Assembly: GCF_009770985.1 (NCBI RefSeq)
Contig: NZ_WSRW01000002.1
Span: forward strand, 1,054,001-1,118,000
Length of the DNA stretch: 64,000 bases
From: Mucilaginibacter lacusdianchii
GTDB taxonomy: Bacteria > Bacteroidota > Bacteroidia > Sphingobacteriales > Sphingobacteriaceae
Reading direction: 5' to 3'
The translations under genes were made by a program, and so were the position numbers. Below are positions 33,904 to 42,811 of this stretch, one piece after another; position 1 is the first letter of the stretch, and every line of letters begins with the position of its first letter. Below the pieces are notes generated by a model. That model was not told the origin of the DNA. It searched no databases and saw nothing but the letters and a program-made list of their open reading frames with translations.

Positions 33904-36537
33904 TTATATTTTGGTTGTACCATTGTACCGGGCCGACGTTAATTTGATAGTGCGGATTCCGAACTGAGGTATATCCAGCGACAATACCATTTGCCCTCCT
34001 TTAGATAAGCCAGGTTGCAGGTGCTGCCTCATTCGACCATCAAGTTCCACTATATCTGCCTGTTTTGCTGTTAAATTAAGCTTAATTGTATGTTGTGAGG
34101 AACGGCTTTCTGCGTTAAACAGTCTGATAACCAAATCATCGCCATCTCGCAGCATGGCAGTAACCTGTAAACCGGTGCCATCAAACTGCAGTATACTTTT
34201 CGTTTCATCATCGGTTGCTGTCTTATCTGTAATCAAACTGGCTATCAGTGGCTGATTCCAGGCTTCAGACCGGCTCCAAATGGCGGCTTTGTCCCACCTG
34301 CCCTCGTGTGGGATTAGTGCATACCGCAGATGGCTTGGACCGGTGATGGTGTGATCCTTTCCCCACAATCCCATACCGGCATACTGCACATCCAAGCTTA
34401 GCGGAAAGTTTTTGCCATGTGCATAATTAGTGGTATGGTCGGTTAGCAGCGCTAAACCGTAGCTTTCGTTTCCATCTGTAACATCTACCCAGTTGGTTAC
34501 CACATTATTTTTGATTCTATCCCAGGTACTGAAAAAAGTATTATCGAGCTTGCTCAGTGTCACATCAAAGGGTGCGCTTTTATAAACCTTTTGACTTTTT
34601 AAGTTCAGCGGAAAATGCGACAACAGCTTATAGCGGTCATTATAAAATGCTTTATGATAATTTTCGATCTTGTAGGTGCCGGGCGGCGTAGGTTCACCAA
34701 TTCGCGGGTTGCCTTTCCAGTCGATAGTTAAATCAATATCAATACGGGATTGCCCTTTGGTGAGTGTAATGATTTGGCTGAAGGGGTACTGGCTGATTAT
34801 ACCTTTGATCATCAGTTTGGCTACCAATGGCCCATCTTCAAGCACTTGAACACTTGCCGGGTGTTCGCGACTGGATTTAAAACCTCCCTCTTCGTAAAAG
34901 TTACCTCTCAGTTCATTAAAGCCCCTATTGCTTTGCTGATCTACAAACTCTTTGTTGCCCAGTTTTTTGGCTATCAATTGCTGAATTACACCACCTTGTT
35001 TAGGATCTAGTGTCATGCTGTACAAATCACTTTCCAAGTGATAACGCCCTTGCGCGTCAACCTTAACCATACCTTGCACTGGTGCAGTAGGCTGCCTTTC
35101 CACTCGATAAGTGTTATAGCCCATTGATGGACAAGTAGCCGTAAAAGCAACCATCAGTCTATTTGCGGACGTATCCTGAAGCACCTGTGCGTTTACAGCA
35201 TGCCCTTGGCTATTCACAACACGCACCCCCTTTTCTATCCATGCTTTAGGTATCGGTAATATTACCACCTCCTGCCTGGTTCGGCCCAAAGTGTTGTATA
35301 CTCTAATTTGCATTGCTTCATCAGCTGCATTACCTGCTATGCCCGGATAAGTCGACTGCGCAATTATACTATCGCTTGCTGCATTAGTATGGTCAGTCCA
35401 ATGCCTTACCTTATCAGCCCAAGTATCACCAGGCCGACCATTGTAAGGCACTATCCACGAGTCGTGATGTTGTGCAAGAAGCAGCGTACGCCAGGCACCA
35501 TCCAACTCTCTTTTGGGCCACGGCATACCGGTATAAATGCTTGCCATAGCTGCCATTTTTTCGGCTTGCAAAATATTGTTTTCAGCTTGCCTAACCTGGC
35601 GGGCAATGTTTTGCATCACTTGCGACCCCCAAACCAAACTCACCTGAATATCTTCCTGCGATAGCTGCCAGTTGGGTGCCGCATCTCCGGCAACCACAGT
35701 TGCAAAGTAATTGCGCCATGTTGTATAAATATTTTTTTCGGCAAGCTGGCGGCCTCCTTTTAAAAACGGACCACCTTTCCAACCGGCATCCTGATAGGTC
35801 ATGCCGATGGGATGTTGAATGCCATCTTTTAACGCCGCATTGATGTATGCGGGTGAATTATCCCACGCGATGGTTTGCCAGGTAGATGCCGGAAGCAGCG
35901 ACTCAATGCTGTATCGTGGGACTGTGGTGATACCTGTCCCGTCTGGTCCAATCCAGTTCACCAGTTCGCCGCCGTGGGCACGGGTGTAGCCCCCAAAGCA
36001 GGTATTTGGATTTTTAAGCGAAGCATACTTGAAACCGAATGATTGTAAAATTTGCGGCAGTGCGCTGGTAAAGCAAGGCTCTTCAACAGCATACGTAGTA
36101 AACGCAGCCGTTGGAAAATGACTTTTTACTTTTTGAATACCGTAATAAAACTGCCGGATAATGCTTTCACCATCCAGGTTATACAGATAGCTTTGCGCGT
36201 ACGACGGGTTGGTATATTCAATTCTTCCGTTTACCGACTGATCTGCAAATAAAGATTTAAAATCGTTATAAGCTGCCGAGTCTACCATTTTAGCCCGGTC
36301 CCAGGTTTCGGGCTCTAACTCGATATTTATTCGCCAGTAAGGATTCGATTTAAGCTGATCGGCCATGAAACGGGTATTCCAATCGGGATAATGCCCCCAT
36401 ACACCGCCATGGTAACCGTCTATATAGTAAGTTTTTTGCCCAAGTGCCTGCCCGCCGGCTAAACTACCCAATGCCAGACAAAGCAAAACAAGCGGTTTCA
36501 TTTTAAATCGTGCTGCTACGTTCTTAGTCTTCGTCAT
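33904..36537 (-). CDS. Divergent GH38-like alpha-mannosidase superfamily protein
   Basis: The 877-residue exported protein resembles GH38: an N-terminal catalytic-like domain, PQILQSFGFKYASLKN, then LLLAQHHDSWIVPYNG (metal-site His in HHD at 357-359), followed by a large C-terminal beta region typical of alpha-mannosidases (GPLVAKLMIKGIISQYPF, RIDIDLTIDWKGNPRIGE). The canonical N-terminal HxHxDxGW is replaced by IDGYHGGVWGHYPDW. Where GH38 has its nucleophile in a WxxDPFGHS stretch, this protein has YAVEEPCFTS (149-158). It is therefore a non-canonical member, possibly using Glu or acting on another sugar. The ATG overlaps the upstream SGNH stop (ATGA); Met13 at 36501 is an alternative start closer to the signal peptide core. 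Confidence 0.7.
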   Translation of the reverse strand: MTKTKNVAARFKMKPLVLLCLALGSLAGGQALGQKTYYIDGYHGGVWGHYPDWNTRFMADQLKSNPYWRINIELEPETWDRAKMVDSAAYNDFKSLFADQSVNGRIEYTNPSYAQSYLYNLDGESIIRQFYYGIQKVKSHFPTAAFTTYAVEEPCFTSALPQILQSFGFKYASLKNPNTCFGGYTRAHGGELVNWIGPDGTGITTVPRYSIESLLPASTWQTIAWDNSPAYINAALKDGIQHPIGMTYQDAGWKGGPFLKGGRQLAEKNIYTTWRNYFATVVAGDAAPNWQLSQEDIQVSLVWGSQVMQNIARQVRQAENNILQAEKMAAMASIYTGMPWPKRELDGAWRTLLLAQHHDSWIVPYNGRPGDTWADKVRHWTDHTNAASDSIIAQSTYPGIAGNAADEAMQIRVYNTLGRTRQEVVILPIPKAWIEKGVRVVNSQGHAVNAQVLQDTSANRLMVAFTATCPSMGYNTYRVERQPTAPVQGMVKVDAQGRYHLESDLYSMTLDPKQGGVIQQLIAKKLGNKEFVDQQSNRGFNELRGNFYEEGGFKSSREHPASVQVLEDGPLVAKLMIKGIISQYPFSQIITLTKGQSRIDIDLTIDWKGNPRIGEPTPPGTYKIENYHKAFYNDRYKLLSHFPLNLKSQKVYKSAPFDVTLSKLDNTFFSTWDRIKNNVVTNWVDVTDGNESYGLALLTDHTTNYAHGKNFPLSLDVQYAGMGLWGKDHTITGPSHLRYALIPHEGRWDKAAIWSRSEAWNQPLIASLITDKTATDDETKSILQFDGTGLQVTAMLRDGDDLVIRLFNAESRSSQHTIKLNLTAKQADIVELDGRMRQHLQPGLSKGGQMVLSLDIPQFGIRTIKLTSARYNGTTKI

Positions 36538-37922
36538 GGTATAGGTTCGATAGTAATTTGATGCTCGATTGGTTTATTTATGTCATAAATCTCGTCCGTT
36601 AAAACATCTATTTCGCGTTGCCAGGCTATGCGGACAGGTTCAAAGCGAGCGGTTTTAAAAGTGTTAAGGGTGGCTCCTACAAAAAAATCTTTGCGTGCGT
36701 ACGTGGTTAATGAATCTACCATATCGGCACCATTTCGTCCCATAAGCCCTTTAGGTTTTAAAATGGAATACTGCAGCCAGTAATATTCCCGAAGCCGTCT
36801 TTCCAGGCTCCAGCGCTCTTCGTTTAAATGCATTACGGCCAATGCCTGCTGATACTGCGGAGTTGCCGGGATGGTTGCCAGGTTGACACCCTCGTTCAGG
36901 TTTTGCCCTGTCCAGGTACCTATCAGCACAGAATCAATTTTTACACGGTATTGTTGCTTTGACGGCAAATTTTTTATGCTAAGCCGTTCTTGATTAAATT
37001 CATCAGTGAACGGCACCCATTTTAAACCATCGGCTTGCGAGCGAAGCTGCTTGCCACCACCGCGGGGTTCAGTATCAACCGGGTAAGGCAGCGAAAATGC
37101 CTGATAGTTAAAGCTAATTATGCCTTTCTTAGCCTGTATGTTAGATAGCCGGCAGTTTTCCTGCTTAATTGTTTTCTCAGATTTAGCATCAATTCCAATC
37201 TCGGCCACCTTAACACCCGAAAGCCCTTGTGCCTTTAAAAAAAGATAGGCCATTACCATATGCCCGTCATTGTAAGGGTGTATCCGGTCTTGTCCTTGAA
37301 GCGTAAACAAGGAGTCTTGCTGTTGATGAGCTAGGTTAATGGCTGTCATTGGGCGATTAAAATCTACAAAATCCCATTGATGGCTCGCCGCCGCTTTTTG
37401 TTGTAATTCTACAATCCGAAGCATGGCCGCATTCTTACCCGGCAGAACCAAGCCATTAATCTTTGAGGTTTCATCATAAGGCGAACTGCCGATCATCACT
37501 TTGCGTACCTGCGGATAACGGTTTAATTCTTGCGTTATCTGGCTAAAACTTTGATTGGCGGTAGTAACGGCCTTCTGGTATGCCGAATCCGCCTTTGAAC
37601 CTTTCAACAACTGATAACCGGTATCATTCATTCCGAAGGTTAGGGTAACTACGGTCGGCTTGCGGGAAAAAACATCCGTTTGTAAACGCTCTGCTATTTG
37701 TCTGGCTACATCACCCCCTATACCGGCATTAAAAACGTCAATGCGCCTGTCGGGAAAGCGGGTCATGTAATACAGCCATATATAAGAATGGTAATGGCCG
37801 CCGTCGGTAATGCTGTTACCGGTAAAAACCACACGGTCTCCTTTCTGGAAAGGCTTTACCCCTTGTGCCGAAGCCAGCATCACCAGTTGAAAAAGTAAGA
37901 TTGATAGATTTAATCTTTTCAT
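36534..37922 (-). CDS. SGNH/GDSL-family esterase with C-terminal extension (copy B)
   Basis: A signal peptide ends near LASAQG. SGNH catalytic blocks: GNSITDGG, IGGDVA, GMNDTG and DRIHPYNDGH. The C-terminal domain has LNEERWSLERRLREYYWLQYSILKPKGLMG, matching copy A. Shared HYHSYIWLYYMTRFPDRRI shows duplication within the operon, with the GH38-like gene inserted between the copies. It is first in the unit and overlaps the GH38-like start by four bases, implying translational coupling. An operator lies 23-36 bases upstream. Likely role: removal of acyl decorations that block the neighbouring mannosidases. Confidence 0.86.
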   Translation of the reverse strand: MKRLNLSILLFQLVMLASAQGVKPFQKGDRVVFTGNSITDGGHYHSYIWLYYMTRFPDRRIDVFNAGIGGDVARQIAERLQTDVFSRKPTVVTLTFGMNDTGYQLLKGSKADSAYQKAVTTANQSFSQITQELNRYPQVRKVMIGSSPYDETSKINGLVLPGKNAAMLRIVELQQKAAASHQWDFVDFNRPMTAINLAHQQQDSLFTLQGQDRIHPYNDGHMVMAYLFLKAQGLSGVKVAEIGIDAKSEKTIKQENCRLSNIQAKKGIISFNYQAFSLPYPVDTEPRGGGKQLRSQADGLKWVPFTDEFNQERLSIKNLPSKQQYRVKIDSVLIGTWTGQNLNEGVNLATIPATPQYQQALAVMHLNEERWSLERRLREYYWLQYSILKPKGLMGRNGADMVDSLTTYARKDFFVGATLNTFKTARFEPVRIAWQREIDVLTDEIYDINKPIEHQITIEPIP

Positions 37923-37944
37923 TATTAATAAAATATGCGCTTAC

Positions 37945-37958
37945 TAAAGCGCTTTAGC
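37945..37958. promoter_or_regulatory. LacI-type operator upstream of the SGNH-GH38-SGNH unit
   Basis: The minus strand reads GCTAAAGCGCTTTA, a full match to GCTAAAnCGnTTTA with the inner bases swapped to GCGC, so the core TAAAGCGCTTTA is a perfect palindrome. It begins 23 bases upstream of the first start codon. The GCGC core might be read by the same or a related LacI protein. Confidence 0.66.
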
Positions 37959-38055
37959 TATGAGAGACTAGGACTCTTTTATTCTTTTTTTAAACAGTTA
38001 AAAAATCTTTAATTAATCGTTTACCTTGATGTAGCGCCGTTTGGCACTTATTACT

Positions 38056-39321
38056 TTATGTTAGCTCTTGTTCAGAAACCAATGGCTTCAATTCGCCTTT
38101 ATTGTCTTTTTTGAAGCTCAATCCAAAAAGAAGGATCACCACGTAACAAATGATAGGCAGGTAATATGATTTGGCAACATCATTGTTGGCAATTTGCCCC
38201 ATCAGGATTGGGAATATAGCACCGCCAACAACACCCATTACAATAAATGACGATCCTTGCTCAGTATAAGTTCCTAAATTCTTTAATCCGAGGCTAAATA
38301 TGGTTGGAAACATGATACTGAAAAAAAAATTGATCATAATCAGGGCGCCGAAAGATACCATGCCCAGCTTTTGTGCAACCAGCGCACACATTAAAATATT
38401 ACCGAACGCAAATATGGCAAGCAGCCTGCTAGGTGCAATATAACGCATTAAAAAAGTACCGAAAAAGCGCCCTACCATCATCATAAAAATGCTTAAAGAA
38501 AAAAAATGCGCTGCCCGTTCATCGGTTAGCTGCATTACCTCATGACCATAGTTTATAAAATAGGCCCAAGTACCACCCTGTGCCGCCGTATTAAAAAACT
38601 GTGCAATTACTGCAAACACAAAGTGCCGGTGCTGAAATAGCTTTTTGTCTGCCGTTACCGCACCTACAGTGGCATAACTGTCGGTAACAACCACATGCGG
38701 ATTGGAGAGCGCAGGCACCCTAATAAATGAAAAAGCTATTCCCACAAACGATATTAACAAACCAATGCCTATATACAGGTTTTTAACAGCCGTTAACTCG
38801 CCTGCGCCTTCATGGCCTGTACGCAGTAAAAAATAACTACCCAGTAGCGGTGCTATAACACCGCCCAATCCGTTAAAAGACTGTGCAAAGTTTATCCGCT
38901 GGTCGCTGGTACGCTGGTCGCCCAGCGCAGCAATAAAAGGATGGGCAACCGTTTCTAACGTAGCCAAACCACAGGCCAAAACAAACAGTGCAAATCTGAA
39001 ATAGGTGAATGACTGCTGATTAGCCGCCGGTACAAACAAAAAAGCGCCAACAGCATATAAAAACAAGCCTAATTGTACGCCGCGCTTATAACCAAACCGT
39101 TTCATGAACAAACCGGCCGGTATACCCATAACCGCGTAAGCACCAAAAATAGACAGCTGCACCAGCCCCGAACTGGATTTAGATATATGCAATACGCTTT
39201 GAAAATGACGATTCAGTACATCGCCAATGGTAATGGCTACACCCCACAAAAAGAATAATGAAGTTACAAATACAAAAACAAGAAGGTACTTACGCTCTAT
39301 AAGCTTGGCTTTTACCTGCAT
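38056..39321 (-). CDS. Major facilitator sugar permease, FucP/GluP-like
   Basis: The 421-residue protein shows about 12 transmembrane helices. The first (YLLVFVFVTSLFFLWGVAITIGDVLNRHF) is typical of the fucose/glucose/galactose:H+ symporter group, as are MGIPAGLFMKRFGYKRG and NFAQSFNGLGGVIAPLLGSYFL. It would carry a monosaccharide, probably mannose or a close relative, across the inner membrane after periplasmic trimming; the sugar identity is inferred from context. It lies 127 bases after the GH130 gene on the same strand, so it may extend that operon or use its own promoter. A weak operator-like site is noted but not accepted. Confidence 0.88.
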   Translation of the reverse strand: MQVKAKLIERKYLLVFVFVTSLFFLWGVAITIGDVLNRHFQSVLHISKSSSGLVQLSIFGAYAVMGIPAGLFMKRFGYKRGVQLGLFLYAVGAFLFVPAANQQSFTYFRFALFVLACGLATLETVAHPFIAALGDQRTSDQRINFAQSFNGLGGVIAPLLGSYFLLRTGHEGAGELTAVKNLYIGIGLLISFVGIAFSFIRVPALSNPHVVVTDSYATVGAVTADKKLFQHRHFVFAVIAQFFNTAAQGGTWAYFINYGHEVMQLTDERAAHFFSLSIFMMMVGRFFGTFLMRYIAPSRLLAIFAFGNILMCALVAQKLGMVSFGALIMINFFFSIMFPTIFSLGLKNLGTYTEQGSSFIVMGVVGGAIFPILMGQIANNDVAKSYYLPIICYVVILLFGLSFKKDNKGELKPLVSEQELT

Positions 39322-39448
39322 GGGTTAATTGGTTGGTTAACTGGTTTACGTGGGTAAAATAGTCAGTCTTTTGTATATAAATGCATTTAATATCTAATAT
39401 TTTACTCAAGCCTTTTTACCAGCTACGAAGCTTTTATCTGTATCATTC

Positions 39449-40582
39449 CTATTTAGTTTTGGGCTGATAAACAGCAACCGCTACCCTTGAATCGGCACAC
39501 CCGTAATAAAGATACCACTTGTGATTCAGATAAGCCATACCCTCTACAAACACAGTTCCGGCAGGATACTGCCCGCTTTTTTCAAAGCTGGCTTCGGGTT
39601 TTAAAAATGGCTTATCTAACCGGCTAATGGTTTTGAGCGGATCTTTTTTATCAAATAACACTTGCCCAGCGCAATACGCATTAGGTGTATACCGGCTATC
39701 GCCGTGTTGCACACTGTTTTTACCATTATATATCAGCACAATACCGGCATCTGTTATAACAGCAGGCGGTCCACATTCTGTAAGACTACTGTCGAAAAAT
39801 CCTTCACGCGGCGAAATTAATTGCTTTAAATTACCATCTTTTTCAATTACCGGCGTCCAGTTCACCAAATCGGTAGATGTAGCTGCATACACATGCTCTT
39901 CGCCCCAATACATCCAGTATTTGCCATTCATTTTGGCTATTACCTGGCGGCCATTAACCAACCGTGTTATGATGGATGCAGATTTGCTGGCGATGTTAAA
40001 AAAGCGCCCGTTATAAGCTTGTTGAAAGATAGGCCCATGCTTGCGCCAGTGTACTAAATCGGTAGATGTTGCGGCTCCCAATCGTGGTAGCTTATGGTTC
40101 CATTGGGTATACAATACTACGTAGGTACCATCTTCTGTAACGGCAACGCGTGGGTCTTCACAACCGCCGGTCCACTCAAATTCTTTTTGGTCATCACTGG
40201 CCGGAAAAAGTACCGGCTGCGGCGACTTTTTAACATGTACGCCGTCACTACTTTCGGCCAGGCCCAGCCGGGATGTTCGCTCACCGATGCCTTTGCCCGA
40301 CCGATCTTCGGCCCGGTATAAAATATAGATTTTACCGTTGCGCACAGTAGCAGCCGGGTTGAAGGTGTCATTAGCTTCCCACCGCACATGCTGGTTTCGC
40401 ATCGGGTCTAAGAAAATGGCACTAGAATCGGGACTGATAATGGGGTTAACCTGTGCCGGGCGTATAAATGGCCCCATGGCCCACTCGGGCAGCTTATCTG
40501 CCTTGCTTTGTCCTAAAACCTGCCCCATCAGCAGCATAAAGCCAACGGTAAAAATTATACCAGTATATCTACATTTTGCCAT
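39449..40582 (-). CDS. GH130 mannoside phosphorylase/beta-mannosidase, exported
   Basis: This is a five-bladed-propeller GH130 protein of 377 residues with a signal peptide (LLMGQVLGQ). Family motifs: NPAATVRNGKIYILYRAED, SRLGLAESSDG, the catalytic Asp143 in WTGGCEDPRV, GKYWMYWGEEHVYAATSTDLVNW, SSLTECGPPAV, and VFVEGMAYLNHKWYLYYGCAD. GH130 enzymes are phosphorylases or, in some secreted Bacteroidota members, hydrolases of beta-mannosides. Export to a phosphate-poor periplasm favours hydrolysis of a terminal or core beta-linked mannose, but I cannot exclude a phosphorylase. Its ATG is one base from the stop of the upstream GH92 gene. Confidence 0.87.
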   Translation of the reverse strand: MAKCRYTGIIFTVGFMLLMGQVLGQSKADKLPEWAMGPFIRPAQVNPIISPDSSAIFLDPMRNQHVRWEANDTFNPAATVRNGKIYILYRAEDRSGKGIGERTSRLGLAESSDGVHVKKSPQPVLFPASDDQKEFEWTGGCEDPRVAVTEDGTYVVLYTQWNHKLPRLGAATSTDLVHWRKHGPIFQQAYNGRFFNIASKSASIITRLVNGRQVIAKMNGKYWMYWGEEHVYAATSTDLVNWTPVIEKDGNLKQLISPREGFFDSSLTECGPPAVITDAGIVLIYNGKNSVQHGDSRYTPNAYCAGQVLFDKKDPLKTISRLDKPFLKPEASFEKSGQYPAGTVFVEGMAYLNHKWYLYYGCADSRVAVAVYQPKTK

Positions 40583-40583
40583 A

Positions 40584-42779
40584 TTAATTAAATGATGGAG
40601 GATTGGTTAAAGTACCCCAGGTTTTATTAGGTTTTGATGATAGTTGAAATTTAAGTACGCCGCCTTGCTTAAGCAAACTATAGGGCAGCCATGTTGTGTT
40701 CAGCACTTTACCGTTGAAAGAAAGACTATTGATATAAGGCTGATGAACTGATCCGCCGGTAATGGTTAGCAAACGATTGGCCGGCAAATGAATTTTGATA
40801 GTTGTAAATGAAGGGCTGTTTACCGAGAAGCCACCTACACCCGGAATCATGGGATACAACCCAATATTGGCAAAAACATACCAAGCGCCCATAGCACCCA
40901 AATCGTCATTTCCGGGCAATCCGTTATCGCGATTAGTATATTGCTCTGCTATAATGCGCCTGATGACCGCTTGCGTTTTGTAAGGTGCTCCGGCCCAGTT
41001 GTACGTCCATGGCACCTGGAAGTCCGGCTCGTTACCGGCGGCGTACCATTCCTGGTTATAACTGGCGTTTAGCTTTGAAAAGAAATCATCCAATCGACGC
41101 TCTGCCGCCTGTTGGCCGCCAATGGTATCAATCAATCCCTTCAGGTTAAAAGGCACCATCCAAAAATAATTTTTATAGCTCGCTTCGCGCCAATCTTCAT
41201 CATACTTTTTCCAGCTGCCATCGGCCTGCCGCGATTGCAGCCATCTCCTTTCGGGGTTGTAAAGATTTTTCCAATATTGAGCTCTTTTCAAATATGGCGT
41301 GTACAATGTTTTGTTTCCGGTGACTTGCAAACCCATTTGTCCGATCGCAAAATCGGCTGAATTATATTCCAAACTCATGGATGCAGGTGCATAACCTTTT
41401 TTTAGATACTGCTCCAAATAAGGCCGCGTAAATTCTTTTTGAGAGCGGGTGCCCGGCACATCTGCACCTCTACGCATAACATTCAGGGCGGCCTTAGCAT
41501 CAAAGTTCCGAACGCCAAATGCGTAAGCATTGGCAATAACGATGCTGGTAGGATCACCCTGCATAATGCCGGTTTCAATATTGGCAATTACCCAGCGGGG
41601 TAACCCGCCGCCCGACTGCTCGGCAAAACGAACGGTAGACGTGATGACATCCCCGGTTTCTTTTGGTGCCAGCAAGCTCATGAGAGGTATTTGTGTACGG
41701 TAAGTATCCCAGTTGCTAAATGACGTATAATTATCATAACCTTTGGCTTGGTGCACCACACTATCGGCACCTATATAATCGCCATTAACATCGTTAGAAA
41801 TATTGGGATGGGCCAGTGCATGGTATAAATGCGTATAAAATTGAGTGGTTTGATCCTTACCAGCACCTGATGCTTCTATTTTGCCGAGGTATTTATTCCA
41901 GGCAGCCACCGCCTGCTGTCTCACACCATCAAAGTTCCAATCCGGATTCTCGGCCTTTAGGTTAGCTTTAGCATTGGCTAAAGAAACATATGAAATAGCA
42001 AATTTGTAAACCAGCATTTTTTGTTTGCTGACATCAAAGGTGAAAAAAGCCCCTGAATTCGGCCCATCGACACCCGTAGCACCATCATTTAGTTGCTGGC
42101 CAGACCATGTACCTTTAGCAACCGGTTTATGATTAAATTTTGCTACAAAGTACACTTTGTAATTGGTACGAATGCCACAAAATGAACCACCATCGGCATA
42201 ACCTTCGCAAGAGGCAGAGTCGGTAAATTGAATGTGCGCATTGGTAATTTGAGTACCGTTGACGCCAGAGCCTATAATTACCGTTGCCGCATTTTCAGTT
42301 GCCGGATAGGTGTAGCGTGCCATACCGGTTCTTTTGGTTACGCTAAGCTCACAACGTATGCCGCTTTTCAAGTTCACTTTGTAATTACCTGCTGATGCAT
42401 TCTCAATCTTGTATCCAGGCTGCATACCTGTCATATCATTGGGTGATGCGCCCAAGCGGCCGGTAAGCGGAAGCGTAGGGAAGTTGCCCATGTGTTCGCA
42501 ACCTGCTCCACTGAGCTGGTTAACCACAAAGCCCTTGTTAGCTGCAAAAAAAGTAGGTGTAAACTGTACCATACCAAACGGGAACATAGCGCCGGGAAAG
42601 GTATAACCCGCTTCAAGGTAAGCTTCATTAGCATTGGCGCCTTTGCCTTTGGTTCCAATTAACGTATTTACTTTAGCAGCGTAGTTTACCGGCGCAGACG
42701 TCTTTTGCGCATAAACTGCCCCTGTAAGCAGCATTGCCGCTATGACACAGATAATACGTTTGGTTGAAGGTTGATGCAT
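40584..42779 (-). CDS. GH92 exo-alpha-mannosidase (copy 2)
   Basis: The 731-residue secreted protein (signal ending AVYAQ) carries GH92 motifs: KVNTLIGTKGKG, AGYTFPGAMFPFGMVQFTP, HMGNFPTLPLTG, SFSNWDTYRTQIPLMSLL, and GLPGNDDLGAMGAWYVFANIGLYPMIPG. The short GLY/ALA-rich start suits a periplasmic enzyme. The loop AAGNEPDFQVPWTYN replaces the NHANEPVHH type of copy 1, so the aglycone side differs. It is the middle gene of a GH92-GH92-GH130 operon: 32 bases after copy 3 and one base before GH130. Confidence 0.92.
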   Translation of the reverse strand: MHQPSTKRIICVIAAMLLTGAVYAQKTSAPVNYAAKVNTLIGTKGKGANANEAYLEAGYTFPGAMFPFGMVQFTPTFFAANKGFVVNQLSGAGCEHMGNFPTLPLTGRLGASPNDMTGMQPGYKIENASAGNYKVNLKSGIRCELSVTKRTGMARYTYPATENAATVIIGSGVNGTQITNAHIQFTDSASCEGYADGGSFCGIRTNYKVYFVAKFNHKPVAKGTWSGQQLNDGATGVDGPNSGAFFTFDVSKQKMLVYKFAISYVSLANAKANLKAENPDWNFDGVRQQAVAAWNKYLGKIEASGAGKDQTTQFYTHLYHALAHPNISNDVNGDYIGADSVVHQAKGYDNYTSFSNWDTYRTQIPLMSLLAPKETGDVITSTVRFAEQSGGGLPRWVIANIETGIMQGDPTSIVIANAYAFGVRNFDAKAALNVMRRGADVPGTRSQKEFTRPYLEQYLKKGYAPASMSLEYNSADFAIGQMGLQVTGNKTLYTPYLKRAQYWKNLYNPERRWLQSRQADGSWKKYDEDWREASYKNYFWMVPFNLKGLIDTIGGQQAAERRLDDFFSKLNASYNQEWYAAGNEPDFQVPWTYNWAGAPYKTQAVIRRIIAEQYTNRDNGLPGNDDLGAMGAWYVFANIGLYPMIPGVGGFSVNSPSFTTIKIHLPANRLLTITGGSVHQPYINSLSFNGKVLNTTWLPYSLLKQGGVLKFQLSSKPNKTWGTLTNPPSFN

Positions 42780-42811
42780 ATAATAATTCGTGCTTAATAA
42801 ATGATTTAAGA

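Noticed and set aside
39337..39348. TTAACTGGTTTA upstream of the MFS gene as another LacI operator
   Set aside because: Only 10 of 12 core matches, and the central CG and GC flank are lost. The gene may instead be read from the upstream GH130 operon.
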